NCBI RefSeq assembly: GCF_001678905.1
Contig: NZ_CP012117.1
Location: 1,488,001 to 1,552,000, forward strand
DNA from: Dermabacter vaginalis
GTDB lineage: Bacteria > Actinomycetota > Actinomycetes > Actinomycetales > Dermabacteraceae
Direction: 5' to 3'
DNA length: 64,000 nucleotides
The stretch's first letter is position 1. Each line of letters begins with the position of its first letter. Position numbers and translations under genes: made by a program. The notes beneath the pieces were generated by a model that saw nothing but the letters and a program-made list of their open reading frames with translations, searched no databases and had not been told where the DNA came from. Positions 39,406 through 48,015 of this stretch are shown one piece after another.

Positions 39406-41664
39406 ATGTCCCGCGCATCCCTCGTCGTCGTTGCCAATCGCCTCCCTGTCGATCGCAAAACCGCCCCCGATGGTTCGACCGAGTGGGTGACGAGCCCCGG
39501 CGGCCTCGTGACCGCGATGGAGTCGGTCATGCGCAACGCTGAATCAGCCGCGTGGGTGGGCTGGGCCGGCGGTGCCGATGAGGACATCGCCCCGTTCGAC
39601 ATCGACACGATGCATCTCGTTCCGGTCACCCTCACGGCCGAAGAGGTCGAGAAGTACTACGAGGGATTCTCGAACGACACGCTGTGGCCGCTCTACCACG
39701 ACGTGATCGCCGACCCGAACTTCCACCGCACGTGGTGGGACGTGTACGTCGAGGCAAACCGCAAGTTTGCGAAGGCCGCGGCCGCCGCGACCGCCGAGGG
39801 CGGCACGATTTGGGTGCACGACTATCAGCTGCAACTCGTTCCCGAAATGATCCGCAGCCTGCGCCCCGATGTCACGATCGGCTGGTTCAACCACATTCCG
39901 TTCCCGCCGTTCGAGCTGTTCGCGCAGCTGCCGAAGCGCGATTCGGTTTTGCGCGGCCTGCTCGGTGCTGATCTTCTCGGCTTCCAGCGCGAGCGTGATG
40001 CCATCAACTTCACCACGTGCGTGCGTCAAATCCTCGGTTATCGCGCGAGTGAGCATCAGATCGTCGTGCCTGGACTCGGTCTCGAAGAGGACCGCACCGT
40101 CGAGGCGCGTTGCTTCCCGATTTCGATCGACGTGAGCGTGTACGACGAGCTCACGAAGGATCCGACTGTGCTCGCGCGCGCGAAGGAGATCCGCGAGCAG
40201 CTCGGCAACCCGAAGAAGGTCGTGCTCGGCGTGGATCGTCTCGATTACACGAAGGGCATCCGCCACCGCCTCAAGGCGTACGGCGAGCTCCTCAACGATG
40301 GAGCGATCGACCCTCACGACGTCACTATGATCCAGGTCGCGACCCCGTCGCGCGAGAGGGTCGATGCGTACAAGCAGCTTCGCGATGAAATCGAGCTGAC
40401 CGTCGGCCGCCTCAACGGCGACTTTGCGCCGATTGGCCGCCCCGCAATCTCGTACATGCACCGCACGTTCCCCCGCACCGACATGACCGCGCTTTACATG
40501 TGCGCGGACGTGGTGCTCGTGACGAGCCTTCGCGACGGAATGAACCTCGTGGCAAAGGAATACATCGCCTCTCGCATCGATGAGCGCGGCGTGCTCGTGC
40601 TCTCGGAGTTCACGGGCGCGGCCGATGAGCTTCGCGCCGCAACCCTCGTGAACCCGCACGACATTGACGAGCTCAAGTCGGCGATCCTTCACGCGCTCGC
40701 CATGAGCGAGGAGGAGCAGCAAGACAACATGCGATCGCTGCGCCGCCAGGTGTTCGATCACGACGTGCAGCGGTGGGCGTCGGATTTCCTCGAGTCGCTC
40801 GAGCGCGTGGGTGGGGATCGCAGTGCGGAAGCCAAGAAGGCTCCGGCTCGCCCCACTCTCAGTTCCGACGCTTGCCCGCCACGCGCCGAGCTCGATTCTG
40901 CACTCGAGGCTTTCGCGGCAACGCCGCGCGTGCTGGTCGCCTCGGATTTCGACGGGGTTCTCGCACCGATCGTCGCGAACCGCGATGAGGCACGCGCCCT
41001 CCCCGAATCGCTTCAGGCGCTTCGCTCCCTCTCTGGCCTCGACGGCACGAATGTGGCTCTCGTGTCGGGTCGCTCCCTTGAGGATCTCGATTCGCTCACG
41101 GAAATGCCAAGCTCGGTGGTGCTCATCGGTTCGCACGGCGCGGAGGTGGGCGCGCTTCCCGAGAGCATGGATGCGGGAATTCTCGATTCGTCGTCGCTCT
41201 CAATGACGGACGAGCGCCGCTCGCAGCTCGCCACGATCACCGCAGCTCTCGAGCGGATTTCCCGCAAGTACCCGGGCACCGAAGTGGAGAAGAAGCCCAC
41301 GGCCGCCGTGCTCCACACGCGCAATGCGAAGGGCCGCGGCGCCGCAAACGCCACCGAGGAAGCCCTCGAGTATGCCCGCTCGATCCGCCACGCGAAGGTC
41401 ACGCCCGGCAAGGCCGTCGTGGAATTCTCGGTGATCCCCGCAACGAAGGGCGAAGCGATCGACGCTCTCGCCCGCGCGTGCGCGTGCGACGCGTGGCTCT
41501 ACCTGGGCGATGATGTCACCGACGAGTCCGTGTTCAATCGCGCCGGCGAAAGCGACCTCACGATCAAGGTTGGCCCCGGCGAGACCGCGGCGAGCTTCCG
41601 TATCGCCGATCCGGAAGAGGTCAAGGAACTGCTCGCGCAGCTGCTCGCAAAGCGCGCGGAATAA
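39406..41664 (+). CDS. otsAB: Bifunctional trehalose-6-phosphate synthase/phosphatase (OtsA-OtsB fusion)
   Basis: 752 aa. Residues about 1-470 are a GT20 synthase ([44 protein letters not shown]) that makes trehalose-6-P from UDP/ADP-glucose and glucose-6-P. Residues about 505-752 are a HAD phosphatase with D514/D516 (SDFDGVLAP) and GDDVTDE. ATG at 39406 with AAAGGAG upstream. Trehalose may serve as osmolyte or feed GlgE. The fusion removes the need for a separate otsB. Confidence 0.95.
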   Translation: MSRASLVVVANRLPVDRKTAPDGSTEWVTSPGGLVTAMESVMRNAESAAWVGWAGGADEDIAPFDIDTMHLVPVTLTAEEVEKYYEGFSNDTLWPLYHDVIADPNFHRTWWDVYVEANRKFAKAAAAATAEGGTIWVHDYQLQLVPEMIRSLRPDVTIGWFNHIPFPPFELFAQLPKRDSVLRGLLGADLLGFQRERDAINFTTCVRQILGYRASEHQIVVPGLGLEEDRTVEARCFPISIDVSVYDELTKDPTVLARAKEIREQLGNPKKVVLGVDRLDYTKGIRHRLKAYGELLNDGAIDPHDVTMIQVATPSRERVDAYKQLRDEIELTVGRLNGDFAPIGRPAISYMHRTFPRTDMTALYMCADVVLVTSLRDGMNLVAKEYIASRIDERGVLVLSEFTGAADELRAATLVNPHDIDELKSAILHALAMSEEEQQDNMRSLRRQVFDHDVQRWASDFLESLERVGGDRSAEAKKAPARPTLSSDACPPRAELDSALEAFAATPRVLVASDFDGVLAPIVANRDEARALPESLQALRSLSGLDGTNVALVSGRSLEDLDSLTEMPSSVVLIGSHGAEVGALPESMDAGILDSSSLSMTDERRSQLATITAALERISRKYPGTEVEKKPTAAVLHTRNAKGRGAANATEEALEYARSIRHAKVTPGKAVVEFSVIPATKGEAIDALARACACDAWLYLGDDVTDESVFNRAGESDLTIKVGPGETAASFRIADPEEVKELLAQLLAKRAE

Positions 41665-41671
41665 GGCGAGC

Positions 41672-41737
41672 GTGACACTTGAGGCCTAACGTGTCACCGC
41701 CGAAACGTTCGTGAAACTTTAGGCCTCAAGGTTTCAC
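41672..41737. repeat. Pair of mirror-image palindromic units (REP/BIME-like)
   Basis: Unit 1 (41672-41697) has arms GTGACAC/GTGTCAC around TTGAGGCCTAAC. Unit 2 (41711-41737) has arms GTGAAAC/GTTTCAC around TTTAGGCCTCAAG. The units are inverted relative to each other: the 11-base core TTGAGGCCTAA is exactly complementary to TTAGGCCTCAA. The single difference between arms (C to A) is matched by a G to T in the opposite arm, so pairing is kept. It lies just after otsAB, between convergent coding regions. No T run follows, so a plain intrinsic terminator is unlikely. Confidence 0.7.
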
Positions 41738-41758
41738 CTCTCGCGTGGGGCCCGGCGC

Positions 41759-41899
41759 CTAGTAGTTCTGCATCGCGTACGTCGCGACGCGCTCGAAGAG
41801 AGCCCCATCGACGGACAGAGCGTTCGCGACGAACTCGGCACGGAGGATCTCGAACACGTTGGTGCTGCCGCGTGTTTTGAGTGCCTGATCGAGTTTCAT
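41759..41899 (-). CDS. Possible small ORF or 3' relic of a lost gene
   Basis: From ATG 41899 the frame codes 46 residues, starting MKLDQALKTRG and ending with FERVATYAMQNY and a TAG. The frame is open for about 22 codons upstream of that ATG (a GTG at codon -6), then meets a stop. A GGAGG lies 11 nt before the ATG, which is rather far. The sequence reads like ordinary protein (no repeats) and may be the C-terminus of a decayed gene. I do not recognise the family. It lies in the accessory patch next to tRNA-Arg. Confidence 0.35.
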   Translation of the reverse strand: MKLDQALKTRGSTNVFEILRAEFVANALSVDGALFERVATYAMQNY

Positions 41900-41986
41900 C
41901 GCGAGTTTTTCCTCCACGATGCTGCCGTCGGTGTTCTCACGCAGAGGGGTCGCCGAGCAACTCGATCATGAAACTCTGAGCGGGTC

Positions 41987-42433
41987 TCACATCTCTATCT
42001 CCCGCCCCAGCACCCAATCGGGAATCATCACCTCGCGGGCGTAGTAATCGAAGATGGGGGCGGCTTCTGCTGCGGTCCAGACGTCTTCGGGATAAACCTG
42101 GATGCTCGGGTAGCGGGGGTGGATCGCCGAAGTTTCATCGCCCTCCGGCTCTTCGCGACAGAGAACAAAGTGCACGTAGGTGCCGTCGGATCTGGTGTAA
42201 CGAAACTCGATGGTGAGGCGCTCGGCAGTGCCCGCGCACTGAAGGTACTGGTCAAGATAGTCGGGGCTGGCAAACTCCTCGTCTGCCGGGTAGTGCCATA
42301 GCACGAGCGAATGGAGACTCTCGCCGTCCATGCGCTCGAGGGTGCGCTCGAAGCCGATTTTGCACTCATGCTTCGCCTCGTACGAGGTTTCACCGTTGAT
42401 TGTCAGGGCCGGTGCCCACTCGGTCTCCATCAT
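41987..42433 (-). CDS. Orphan hypothetical protein
   Basis: 148 aa from ATG 42433 (a TTG nine bases upstream is an alternative). It is acidic, with no membrane segment or signal peptide and many aromatic residues (LVLWHYPADEEF, YLDQYLQCAG, FDYYAREVMIPDW). No domain recognised; size, acidity and aromatic content resemble small immunity or antidote proteins, but no toxin is adjacent, so this is only a resemblance. It starts 33 nt beyond the 3' end of the tRNA-Arg gene on the same strand. Confidence 0.6.
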   Translation of the reverse strand: MMETEWAPALTINGETSYEAKHECKIGFERTLERMDGESLHSLVLWHYPADEEFASPDYLDQYLQCAGTAERLTIEFRYTRSDGTYVHFVLCREEPEGDETSAIHPRYPSIQVYPEDVWTAAEAAPIFDYYAREVMIPDWVLGREIEM

Positions 42434-42466
42434 GGGGGACAATCTAGCACGACGAAATAAGGGGGA

Positions 42467-42542
42467 TGGCGCCCGCGACAGGATTCGAACCTACGACCTT
42501 CTGCTCCGGAGGCAGACGCTCTATCCACTGAGCTACGCGGGC
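42467..42542 (-). tRNA. tRNA-Arg (anticodon CCG)
   Basis: Read on the minus strand, the gene begins GCCCGCG and the acceptor closes with CGCGGGC, discriminator G and an encoded CCA (76 nt with CCA). The D arm is GCTC-AGTGGATA-GAGC, the anticodon stem TCTGC/GCAGA with loop CTCCGGA (anticodon CCG), and the T loop GGTTCGAATCC. All four stems pair. It decodes CGG. Confidence 0.97.
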
Positions 42543-42604
42543 AACCGTGCCAGTCTAGCAAGATCAGGCACGGGGCGCGCCCTCGGGGCGCGAAACGTGA
42601 TGCG

Positions 42605-43657
42605 CTAGGCGGGAACGGGCAACTGGGCCCCGTGAAGAACTGCCGACGGATCCGCCGCAATACCGAGGCCACTCGGCTCGGCGCCGCTGCGCACGAGGAG
42701 GTCGCCGACGGCGGCGATCATCGCGCCGTTGTCCGTGCACAGGCTCGGCGGGGGCACGCGAAGCTCGATACCGCGCCTGTCGCACTGCTCCTGCGCCTTC
42801 AGGCGAAGATGCCTGTTCGCGGCGACACCACCAACGATGACGAGGGCGCTCAGCTTCTTCTCCTGGCACGCCTTCACAGCCTTGGTCACGAGCACGTCCA
42901 CAACTGCTTCCTCGAACGAGGCTGCAATATCCGCAACGGGAACGGCAGCGCCCGTGCGCTCGATCTGCTCGACGGTGCGGGCCACGGCCGTCTTCACGCC
43001 AGAGAACGAGAATGTGTACGGGTGGTCGCCCGCACGAAGCATCGCGCGCGGGAAACGAAAAGCTTCGCGGTCCCCCTCAAGTGCGGCCTTCGAAATTGCG
43101 GGGCCGCCCGGGTAGCCGAGGCCCAGCAGACGCGAGACCTTATCGAATGCTTCGCCAGCGGCGTCATCGAGCGTGTCACCGAGGTGCACGATCGGGTCAC
43201 GAACGAGGTCGCGGACCTCGAGGATCGAGGTGTGCCCGCCCGAGACGATCAGGATGATGCTGTGCTCGGGAAGCGCGCCATGCTCGAGCGTGTCCGCGGC
43301 AGCGTGCCCAGCGAGGTGGTGCACGCCGTAAAGAGGTTTATCGAGGGCCCACGCAATCGACTTCGCCGCCGCAAGCCCCACGTGCACGGCAGTGGCGAGG
43401 CCGGGGCCGGACGTTGCGGCCACGTGTGTGATGTCTTTCGGCTCAACGCCGGCGTCCTTGAGCGCGATCTGGAGGGTGGGAACAACCGCATCGAGGTGGG
43501 CACGGGCGGCGATTTCAGGAACCACTCCCCCGAATTCCGCGTGTTTCGACGCGGACGACGCAAGCCCCTGACCTAGAAGTTTTCCTTCACTGACAATTCC
43601 GAAGCCGGTCTCATCGCACGAGGACTCGACTCCGAGAACGACCGGGCTCAACGCCAC
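42605..43657 (-). CDS. tsaD: tRNA N6-adenosine threonylcarbamoyltransferase TsaD
   Basis: 350 aa ASKHA-fold protein. The metal-binding histidines are in VHHLAGHAAAD (about 112-122), ESSCDETGFG is at the N-terminus, and IVSGGHTSIL and the C-terminal NGAMIA motif are present. It transfers the threonylcarbamoyl group made by TsaC to A37 of ANN-decoding tRNAs. GTG start at 43657 overlaps the M23 peptidase stop by 10 nt. tsaB and tsaE are not adjacent. Confidence 0.96.
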   Translation of the reverse strand: MALSPVVLGVESSCDETGFGIVSEGKLLGQGLASSASKHAEFGGVVPEIAARAHLDAVVPTLQIALKDAGVEPKDITHVAATSGPGLATAVHVGLAAAKSIAWALDKPLYGVHHLAGHAAADTLEHGALPEHSIILIVSGGHTSILEVRDLVRDPIVHLGDTLDDAAGEAFDKVSRLLGLGYPGGPAISKAALEGDREAFRFPRAMLRAGDHPYTFSFSGVKTAVARTVEQIERTGAAVPVADIAASFEEAVVDVLVTKAVKACQEKKLSALVIVGGVAANRHLRLKAQEQCDRRGIELRVPPPSLCTDNGAMIAAVGDLLVRSGAEPSGLGIAADPSAVLHGAQLPVPA

Positions 43658-44427
43658 AGCGACATCGGATCGACGTGGCTTTCGCCCTTCTTGAGGCCAA
43701 AGTGAAGATGGCAGCCCGTTGAACGGCCGGTGGAGCCAACCTTGCCCACCTGCTGGCCCTTCTCAACCGTGTCGCCAGCGCGCACAGATACGGATGAAAG
43801 GTGGTAGTACTCGGTTTCCACGCCGTTGCCGTGCTCGATCACGACGGCATTGCCGCTCGCGGAGCTCTTGTAACCGGCGAGCGCGGCGGTGCCGGACTCG
43901 GCGGCGTACACGGGGGTGCCGCAGTTCGCGCCGAAGTCAACGCCGTCGTGCATCTTGCGGTACCCGAGGGTGGGGTGAACGCGGTAACCAAACGGGGAGG
44001 TGATGGGGGCACCGGGTGTGGGCTTTTGCCACTCGCCATCGCCGGCGACCTCACCGAGGCCAGCGGCTTCGACTTCGGTCTGCTCGACTTCGGCCTCGAG
44101 GTTCCCCTCAATCGCGGTATCCGCGTAGCTGATCTGGTCACTCTGCACGGCCGCGGGAAGCGCGGCGCTCTGCACAGCCGCCGTTTCCTCAGCAACTTCC
44201 TGTTGTTGTGGGGCGATGGCCTCCGACGTGGCCTCGACGCTCGAAGGGAGAACCGTGCCCTGATCGGCGGCCGCAGCAGCAAGCGGAACGGCGATCGTCG
44301 CCGTGGCGAGGGCGCCTACGACACCAACCTTGACGGCCGAGCTCGCGGCCTCCGAGTTGCGCCTGGTCCCCTGTGCTGGCTGGAGGGGCCTCATCTGAGC
44401 CCTTCCGGCTGCGCGATGCTTCGCCAC
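43648..44427 (-). CDS. M23 family metallopeptidase (LytM domain), secreted
   Basis: 259 aa with GTG start and AGAAGGACG upstream. A basic N-terminus precedes a hydrophobic export segment (about 32-53, VKVGVVGALATATIAVPLAAAAA). After a Glu/Ala-rich linker the M23 domain (about 135-255) has zinc motif HDGVD (MHDGVDFGANCGTPVYA) and the C-terminal H-x-H (GCHLHFGLKKG). It should cut peptidoglycan cross-links outside the cell, in growth or division. The overlap with tsaD is unusual functionally but common in gene-dense chromosomes. Confidence 0.9.
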   Translation of the reverse strand: MAKHRAAGRAQMRPLQPAQGTRRNSEAASSAVKVGVVGALATATIAVPLAAAAADQGTVLPSSVEATSEAIAPQQQEVAEETAAVQSAALPAAVQSDQISYADTAIEGNLEAEVEQTEVEAAGLGEVAGDGEWQKPTPGAPITSPFGYRVHPTLGYRKMHDGVDFGANCGTPVYAAESGTAALAGYKSSASGNAVVIEHGNGVETEYYHLSSVSVRAGDTVEKGQQVGKVGSTGRSTGCHLHFGLKKGESHVDPMSLWR

Positions 44428-44636
44428 GGTGTTCGTCCTTCTACCACGTTGATGATCAATGCTCGCGCGGGGCTGCCGCGCAGGCCCTCACGGATGGGGA
44501 AGCTCCGCTTTTAGGACCACTACTAACGTAGGCCCACGAACAGCCCCAACCGGCCCACCTGAACGAGTGATTGCCGAATTTTTACTGTCTGCGTCTCGCG
44601 CATCACTTCCCAGGCGCACGTTCGACCCACACAGAA

Positions 44637-44673
44637 ACGCGCCACACACATTGTTGTGTGCGGCGCGTCACGT
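44637..44673 (-). terminator. Intrinsic terminator downstream of the CNNM genes
   Basis: ACGCGCC-A-CACACA (44637-44650) pairs with TGTGTG-C-GGCGCGT (44655-44668), thirteen pairs with one mismatch and a TTGT loop. On the minus strand it is followed by TTTCTGTGTG. It ends the CNNM pair. The remaining spacer to 44428 holds the M23 leader, where I found no recognisable riboswitch. Confidence 0.75.
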
Positions 44674-44689
44674 CTCTTTACCAAGGGGC

Positions 44690-45772
44690 CTACGCTCGAG
44701 CGCCCGCGGGGCGAGCACCGGCAAGGCGCTGGCGCTGCATAACGTCGTTGACCTCGCCCACGAGCTCCTCGAGAACGTCTTCGAGGAACACCGCACCCAC
44801 GCTCCTGTGGTTCGCGGAATCAACGCGGGCCATGTGCGCACCGTTGTACTGCATGGCGCGCAGCACCTCCTCTACGTCATCATCGTCGGCCACCGAGACG
44901 ACCGCGCGAACCTTACCCGGGCTCACCGGGGTCGTGTACACCGAGGGGTCTTCGCCATCAAGCACGATCATGTCCTTGAGGTGCAGGTAGCCCACGAGGT
45001 CTCCCGCGTCATTCTTCACGCCGAGACGGCTGAATCCGGTACGCGCCACGATCTCCTCGAACTTCTGCGGAGTGATGCCGTAGCCGACCGTCACCACGTC
45101 CTCCATGGGCACCATGACGTCGCCCGCGACATGGTCGGAGAACTGGATCGCCCCCTTGAGCAGGCCCTGTTCGTCGTCAAGAAGCCCTTCGCGTTCTGAT
45201 TCGTCCACGATTGCAGCGATATCTTCTGCCGTGAACTGCGATGACACTTCGTTCTGCGGTTCTACCCCGAGGAGGCGCAGCGCCGCATTTGCGGTGGCGT
45301 TAAGGAGCCAAATCACGGGACGCAAAATCTTTGTGAGCCACACGAGGGGCGGCGCGAGAAGACGAGCGGCCCCCACCGGAAGCGCAATCGAAAGGTTCTT
45401 CGGCACCATCTCGCCAAGCACCACGTGCAAGTAGCTCGCAATGAGAAGCGCGATCGTGAACGAGATCGGGTGCACGAGCGCCTCGGGAACACCGAAGCTT
45501 TCGAAGATCGGCTCAATGAGATGGGCGATCGCGGGCTCGGCTACCGCGCCGAGCGTCACCGAGCACACGGTCACCCCGAATTGTGCGGTGGCGAGCATGA
45601 GCGACACGTGCTGAATCGCCCACAGCGCGGTTTTCGCACCAGGCTTCCCTTCGGCCGCGAGCGGCTCAAGCTGGCTGCGGCGCACGCTCATCACGGCAAA
45701 TTCAGCACCCACGAAGTACGCGTTGCCCGCGAGCATCGCGAGACCAATCAGAAGTGCGGCAAGGTCACTCAT
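44690..45772 (-). CDS. CNNM/CBS-domain membrane protein (hemolysin C/CorC-like family)
   Basis: ATG at 45772 gives 360 aa; the upstream gene's stop overlaps it by 8 nt. An N-terminal CNNM (DUF21) domain has three to four membrane helices (about 1-190), followed by two CBS domains (about 205-320: VMVPMEDVVTVGYG, VVSVADDDDVEEVL). The C-terminal CorC_HlyC domain is absent. Such proteins bind Mg-ATP through CBS and are linked to magnesium homeostasis. It is a shorter paralogue of the gene before it. Confidence 0.88.
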   Translation of the reverse strand: MSDLAALLIGLAMLAGNAYFVGAEFAVMSVRRSQLEPLAAEGKPGAKTALWAIQHVSLMLATAQFGVTVCSVTLGAVAEPAIAHLIEPIFESFGVPEALVHPISFTIALLIASYLHVVLGEMVPKNLSIALPVGAARLLAPPLVWLTKILRPVIWLLNATANAALRLLGVEPQNEVSSQFTAEDIAAIVDESEREGLLDDEQGLLKGAIQFSDHVAGDVMVPMEDVVTVGYGITPQKFEEIVARTGFSRLGVKNDAGDLVGYLHLKDMIVLDGEDPSVYTTPVSPGKVRAVVSVADDDDVEEVLRAMQYNGAHMARVDSANHRSVGAVFLEDVLEELVGEVNDVMQRQRLAGARPAGARA

Positions 45773-47111
45773 TGCTGCCCTCCTCCTCGTGTTCCGTGCG
45801 CGCACGCGCCTCGTCGGAAAGTAGTTTCATGTCTACGGTGTCCACGCGGCGGCCATCGAGGTCCACGACCTCGAAGCGCACGCCCGGCACCTCCACCACG
45901 TCACCGACCTCCGGGAGCCGCTCGAGGCGGTCCATGATGAGACCGCCGAGGGTTTCATAGTCGGGAGATTCGGGGATGATGACCCCCATGTCACGGCGAA
46001 TCTCATCGGGGCGCATGAGGCCCGAAACCGTCCACTCGTCCACCCCGCCCTGGGCAAAGCGCTCGGGTTCATCGGTGTCGTGTTCATCGGAAACCTCGCC
46101 CACGATCTCTTCGATCACGTCTTCGAGCGTGACGATTCCGGCCGTGCCGCCGTACTCGTCGATCACCACGGCGAGCTGTGCGCCTTGGGCACGCAGATCC
46201 TCGAGAAGTGAGTCGAGGCCCACGGTTTCAGGCACGCGCACAACTTCGCTCATGATCTCCTCCACGCGCGTGCGCGAACGCTCGGAGGGCGGGAGCTTGA
46301 TCGCCTGGCGTGCCTGCACGATCCCCACAACGTCGTCTTCACTCTCGTCAGTCACGGGAAAACGTGATTTGCCAGAATCGGCGGTGAGGGCGAGCACTTC
46401 CGACGCCGGCTCGCTCATATCGATGCTGATCATCGCTCCGCGATGCGTCATGACGTCGGCAGCCGTGCGGTCCGCAAGTTGAAGCGTGCGGGAAAGTAGC
46501 ACCGCGGTGCCCTCATCAAGGGTGCCTGCCTGAGCCGAGTGCCGCACGAGCGAATCGAGCTCCGCGGGTGAGCGCGCCGCCGAGAGCTCTTCTTGCGGCT
46601 CAACTCCGAGGAGGCGCAAGAAGAAGTTCGCGGTCGCGTTAAACATCATGATGAGCGGCTTGAGCGCGATCGTGAATCCGTGCTGCATCGGTGCCACAAT
46701 CTTGGCCGTCTCAAATGGCGCCGCGATTGCAAGGTTCTTCGGGATGAGTTCACCGAACACGACCGAAAAGCCGTAGGAAAGCACCATCGCCAGCGCAAGC
46801 GCGGTCGTGGACACAATCGAGGCCTCGAGCCCCGTGAACGACAGCAGGCTCGAGAGCACGTTGGTCAGCGGATCTTTGACCGCAAAACCGAAAATAAGCG
46901 TCGTGATCGTAATGCCTACCTGCGCACCCGAAAGGTTCGTGGAGAGGTGGGTGAGGGCATTCATCACGCCCTTCGCCCCCTTATCGCCACGCCCCACGGC
47001 CTTTTCCACCGTGTGTTTATCGAGCGCTACGAGGGAGAATTCTGAGGCCACGAAAATGGCCGTTCCGGCGGTCAGGAGAAGGCCCACGCCGAGGAGGATC
47101 CAGGTCATCAT
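45765..47111 (-). CDS. CNNM/CBS-domain membrane protein with CorC_HlyC domain
   Basis: 448 aa. It has a CNNM domain with four membrane segments (about 1-190), a CBS pair (about 205-335: VMTHRGAMISIDMSEPASEVLAL, VIDEYGGTAGIVTLEDVIEEIVGE) and a C-terminal CorC_HlyC domain (about 350-435: SPDYETLGGLIMDRLERLPEVGDVVEVPG). It is probably involved in Mg2+/Co2+ homeostasis. The tandem pair suggests a hetero-oligomer. Confidence 0.9.
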   Translation of the reverse strand: MMTWILLGVGLLLTAGTAIFVASEFSLVALDKHTVEKAVGRGDKGAKGVMNALTHLSTNLSGAQVGITITTLIFGFAVKDPLTNVLSSLLSFTGLEASIVSTTALALAMVLSYGFSVVFGELIPKNLAIAAPFETAKIVAPMQHGFTIALKPLIMMFNATANFFLRLLGVEPQEELSAARSPAELDSLVRHSAQAGTLDEGTAVLLSRTLQLADRTAADVMTHRGAMISIDMSEPASEVLALTADSGKSRFPVTDESEDDVVGIVQARQAIKLPPSERSRTRVEEIMSEVVRVPETVGLDSLLEDLRAQGAQLAVVIDEYGGTAGIVTLEDVIEEIVGEVSDEHDTDEPERFAQGGVDEWTVSGLMRPDEIRRDMGVIIPESPDYETLGGLIMDRLERLPEVGDVVEVPGVRFEVVDLDGRRVDTVDMKLLSDEARARTEHEEEGSNE

Positions 47112-47198
47112 GCCCGCTCACCACCCGCGAGCGTCAAAGCCGAGGTACCGCTCGAGCGGCGAAGGTGAGGGGGCATGGAACTTCGAGGTGGTGAATCG

Positions 47199-47227
47199 TT
47201 TTCATTCATCGTACGCGCCACTATAGT
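47199..47227 (+). promoter_or_regulatory. Predicted promoter of the two-component operon
   Basis: TTTTCA (47199-47204) and TATAGT (47222-47227) are separated by exactly 17 bases, matching the housekeeping sigma consensus at 4/6 and 5/6 positions. It lies 50 nt before the response-regulator start in the divergent spacer. Confidence 0.5.
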
Positions 47228-47277
47228 GCACGTTTCCTTCACAGCCGCACGAGATTTTGCGCAATAGGGTTGAGATC

Positions 47278-48015
47278 ATGATGAGCACTTCACCCACACC
47301 CGCGAGCGCCGCGGAATCGCACGCCAGAATCGTCGTTGTGGAAGATGAGCGCACGATCGCGCGCACGATCAGCGACCGCTTGAGCGCCGAAGGCTGGACC
47401 GTCGCGATCGCCCACGATGGCCCTTCGGGGGTCGCGACAATCGAGAACTTTAAACCCGATGCGGTCGTTCTCGATGTCATGCTTCCCGGTTTCGATGGAC
47501 TCGAGGTGTGCCGCCGCGTGCGGGGTCTCGGCGAGTTCGGGGTACTCATGCTCACTGCCCGTGACGAGGAATCCGACATGCTTGTGGGCCTCGGTGTGGG
47601 GGCAGATGACTACATGACCAAGCCCTTCTCAATGCGCGAACTCGTGGCACGCCTCAAGGCCCTCGTGCGGCGCGTGCGCCGAAACGCCTCCACACCGGAG
47701 GCGAACGCGCCCTCGAAGATTGAACTCGGTGACCTCGTGATCGACCGCGACTCGAGACGCGTCACACGCGGCGGAAACGAAGCACACCTCACGCCCACCG
47801 AATACGACCTTCTCGTATGTCTCGCGCTCGCGCCCGGAACGGTGCTCACGCGCGAACAACTCCTCGAAGACGTGTGGGACTGGGTGGATGCGACCGGCAC
47901 CCGCACGGTGGATTCCCACGTCAAGGCGCTTCGCCGGAAGCTCGGGAGCGACCTCGTGAGAACCGTCCACGGGGTGGGGTATGCCCTTGAGGTTCCGGAA
48001 GGTGAGCTCGCGTGA
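47278..48015 (+). CDS. OmpR-family response regulator
   Basis: ATG at 47278 (or the next codon, also ATG) gives about 245 aa. The receiver domain has the acidic pair VVEDE, phospho-acceptor Asp in AVVLDVMLPG, Thr in LMLTARDE and Lys in YMTKPFS. The C-terminal winged-helix has the OmpR pattern (LTPTEYDLLVCLA, RTVDSHVKALRRKLG). It overlaps the histidine kinase start by GTGA, so the pair is co-translated. The stimulus is unknown. Confidence 0.95.
   Translation: MMSTSPTPASAAESHARIVVVEDERTIARTISDRLSAEGWTVAIAHDGPSGVATIENFKPDAVVLDVMLPGFDGLEVCRRVRGLGEFGVLMLTARDEESDMLVGLGVGADDYMTKPFSMRELVARLKALVRRVRRNASTPEANAPSKIELGDLVIDRDSRRVTRGGNEAHLTPTEYDLLVCLALAPGTVLTREQLLEDVWDWVDATGTRTVDSHVKALRRKLGSDLVRTVHGVGYALEVPEGELA

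Noticed and set aside
42330-42608. 92-aa + strand frame across the tRNA-Arg gene
   Set aside because: It runs through the complement of the tRNA; a common false protein call.
44428-44636. Possible c-di-AMP riboswitch before the M23 peptidase gene
   Set aside because: Such leaders occur before wall hydrolases in Actinobacteria, but I could not align the conserved ydaO blocks; only loose GC-rich stems are present.
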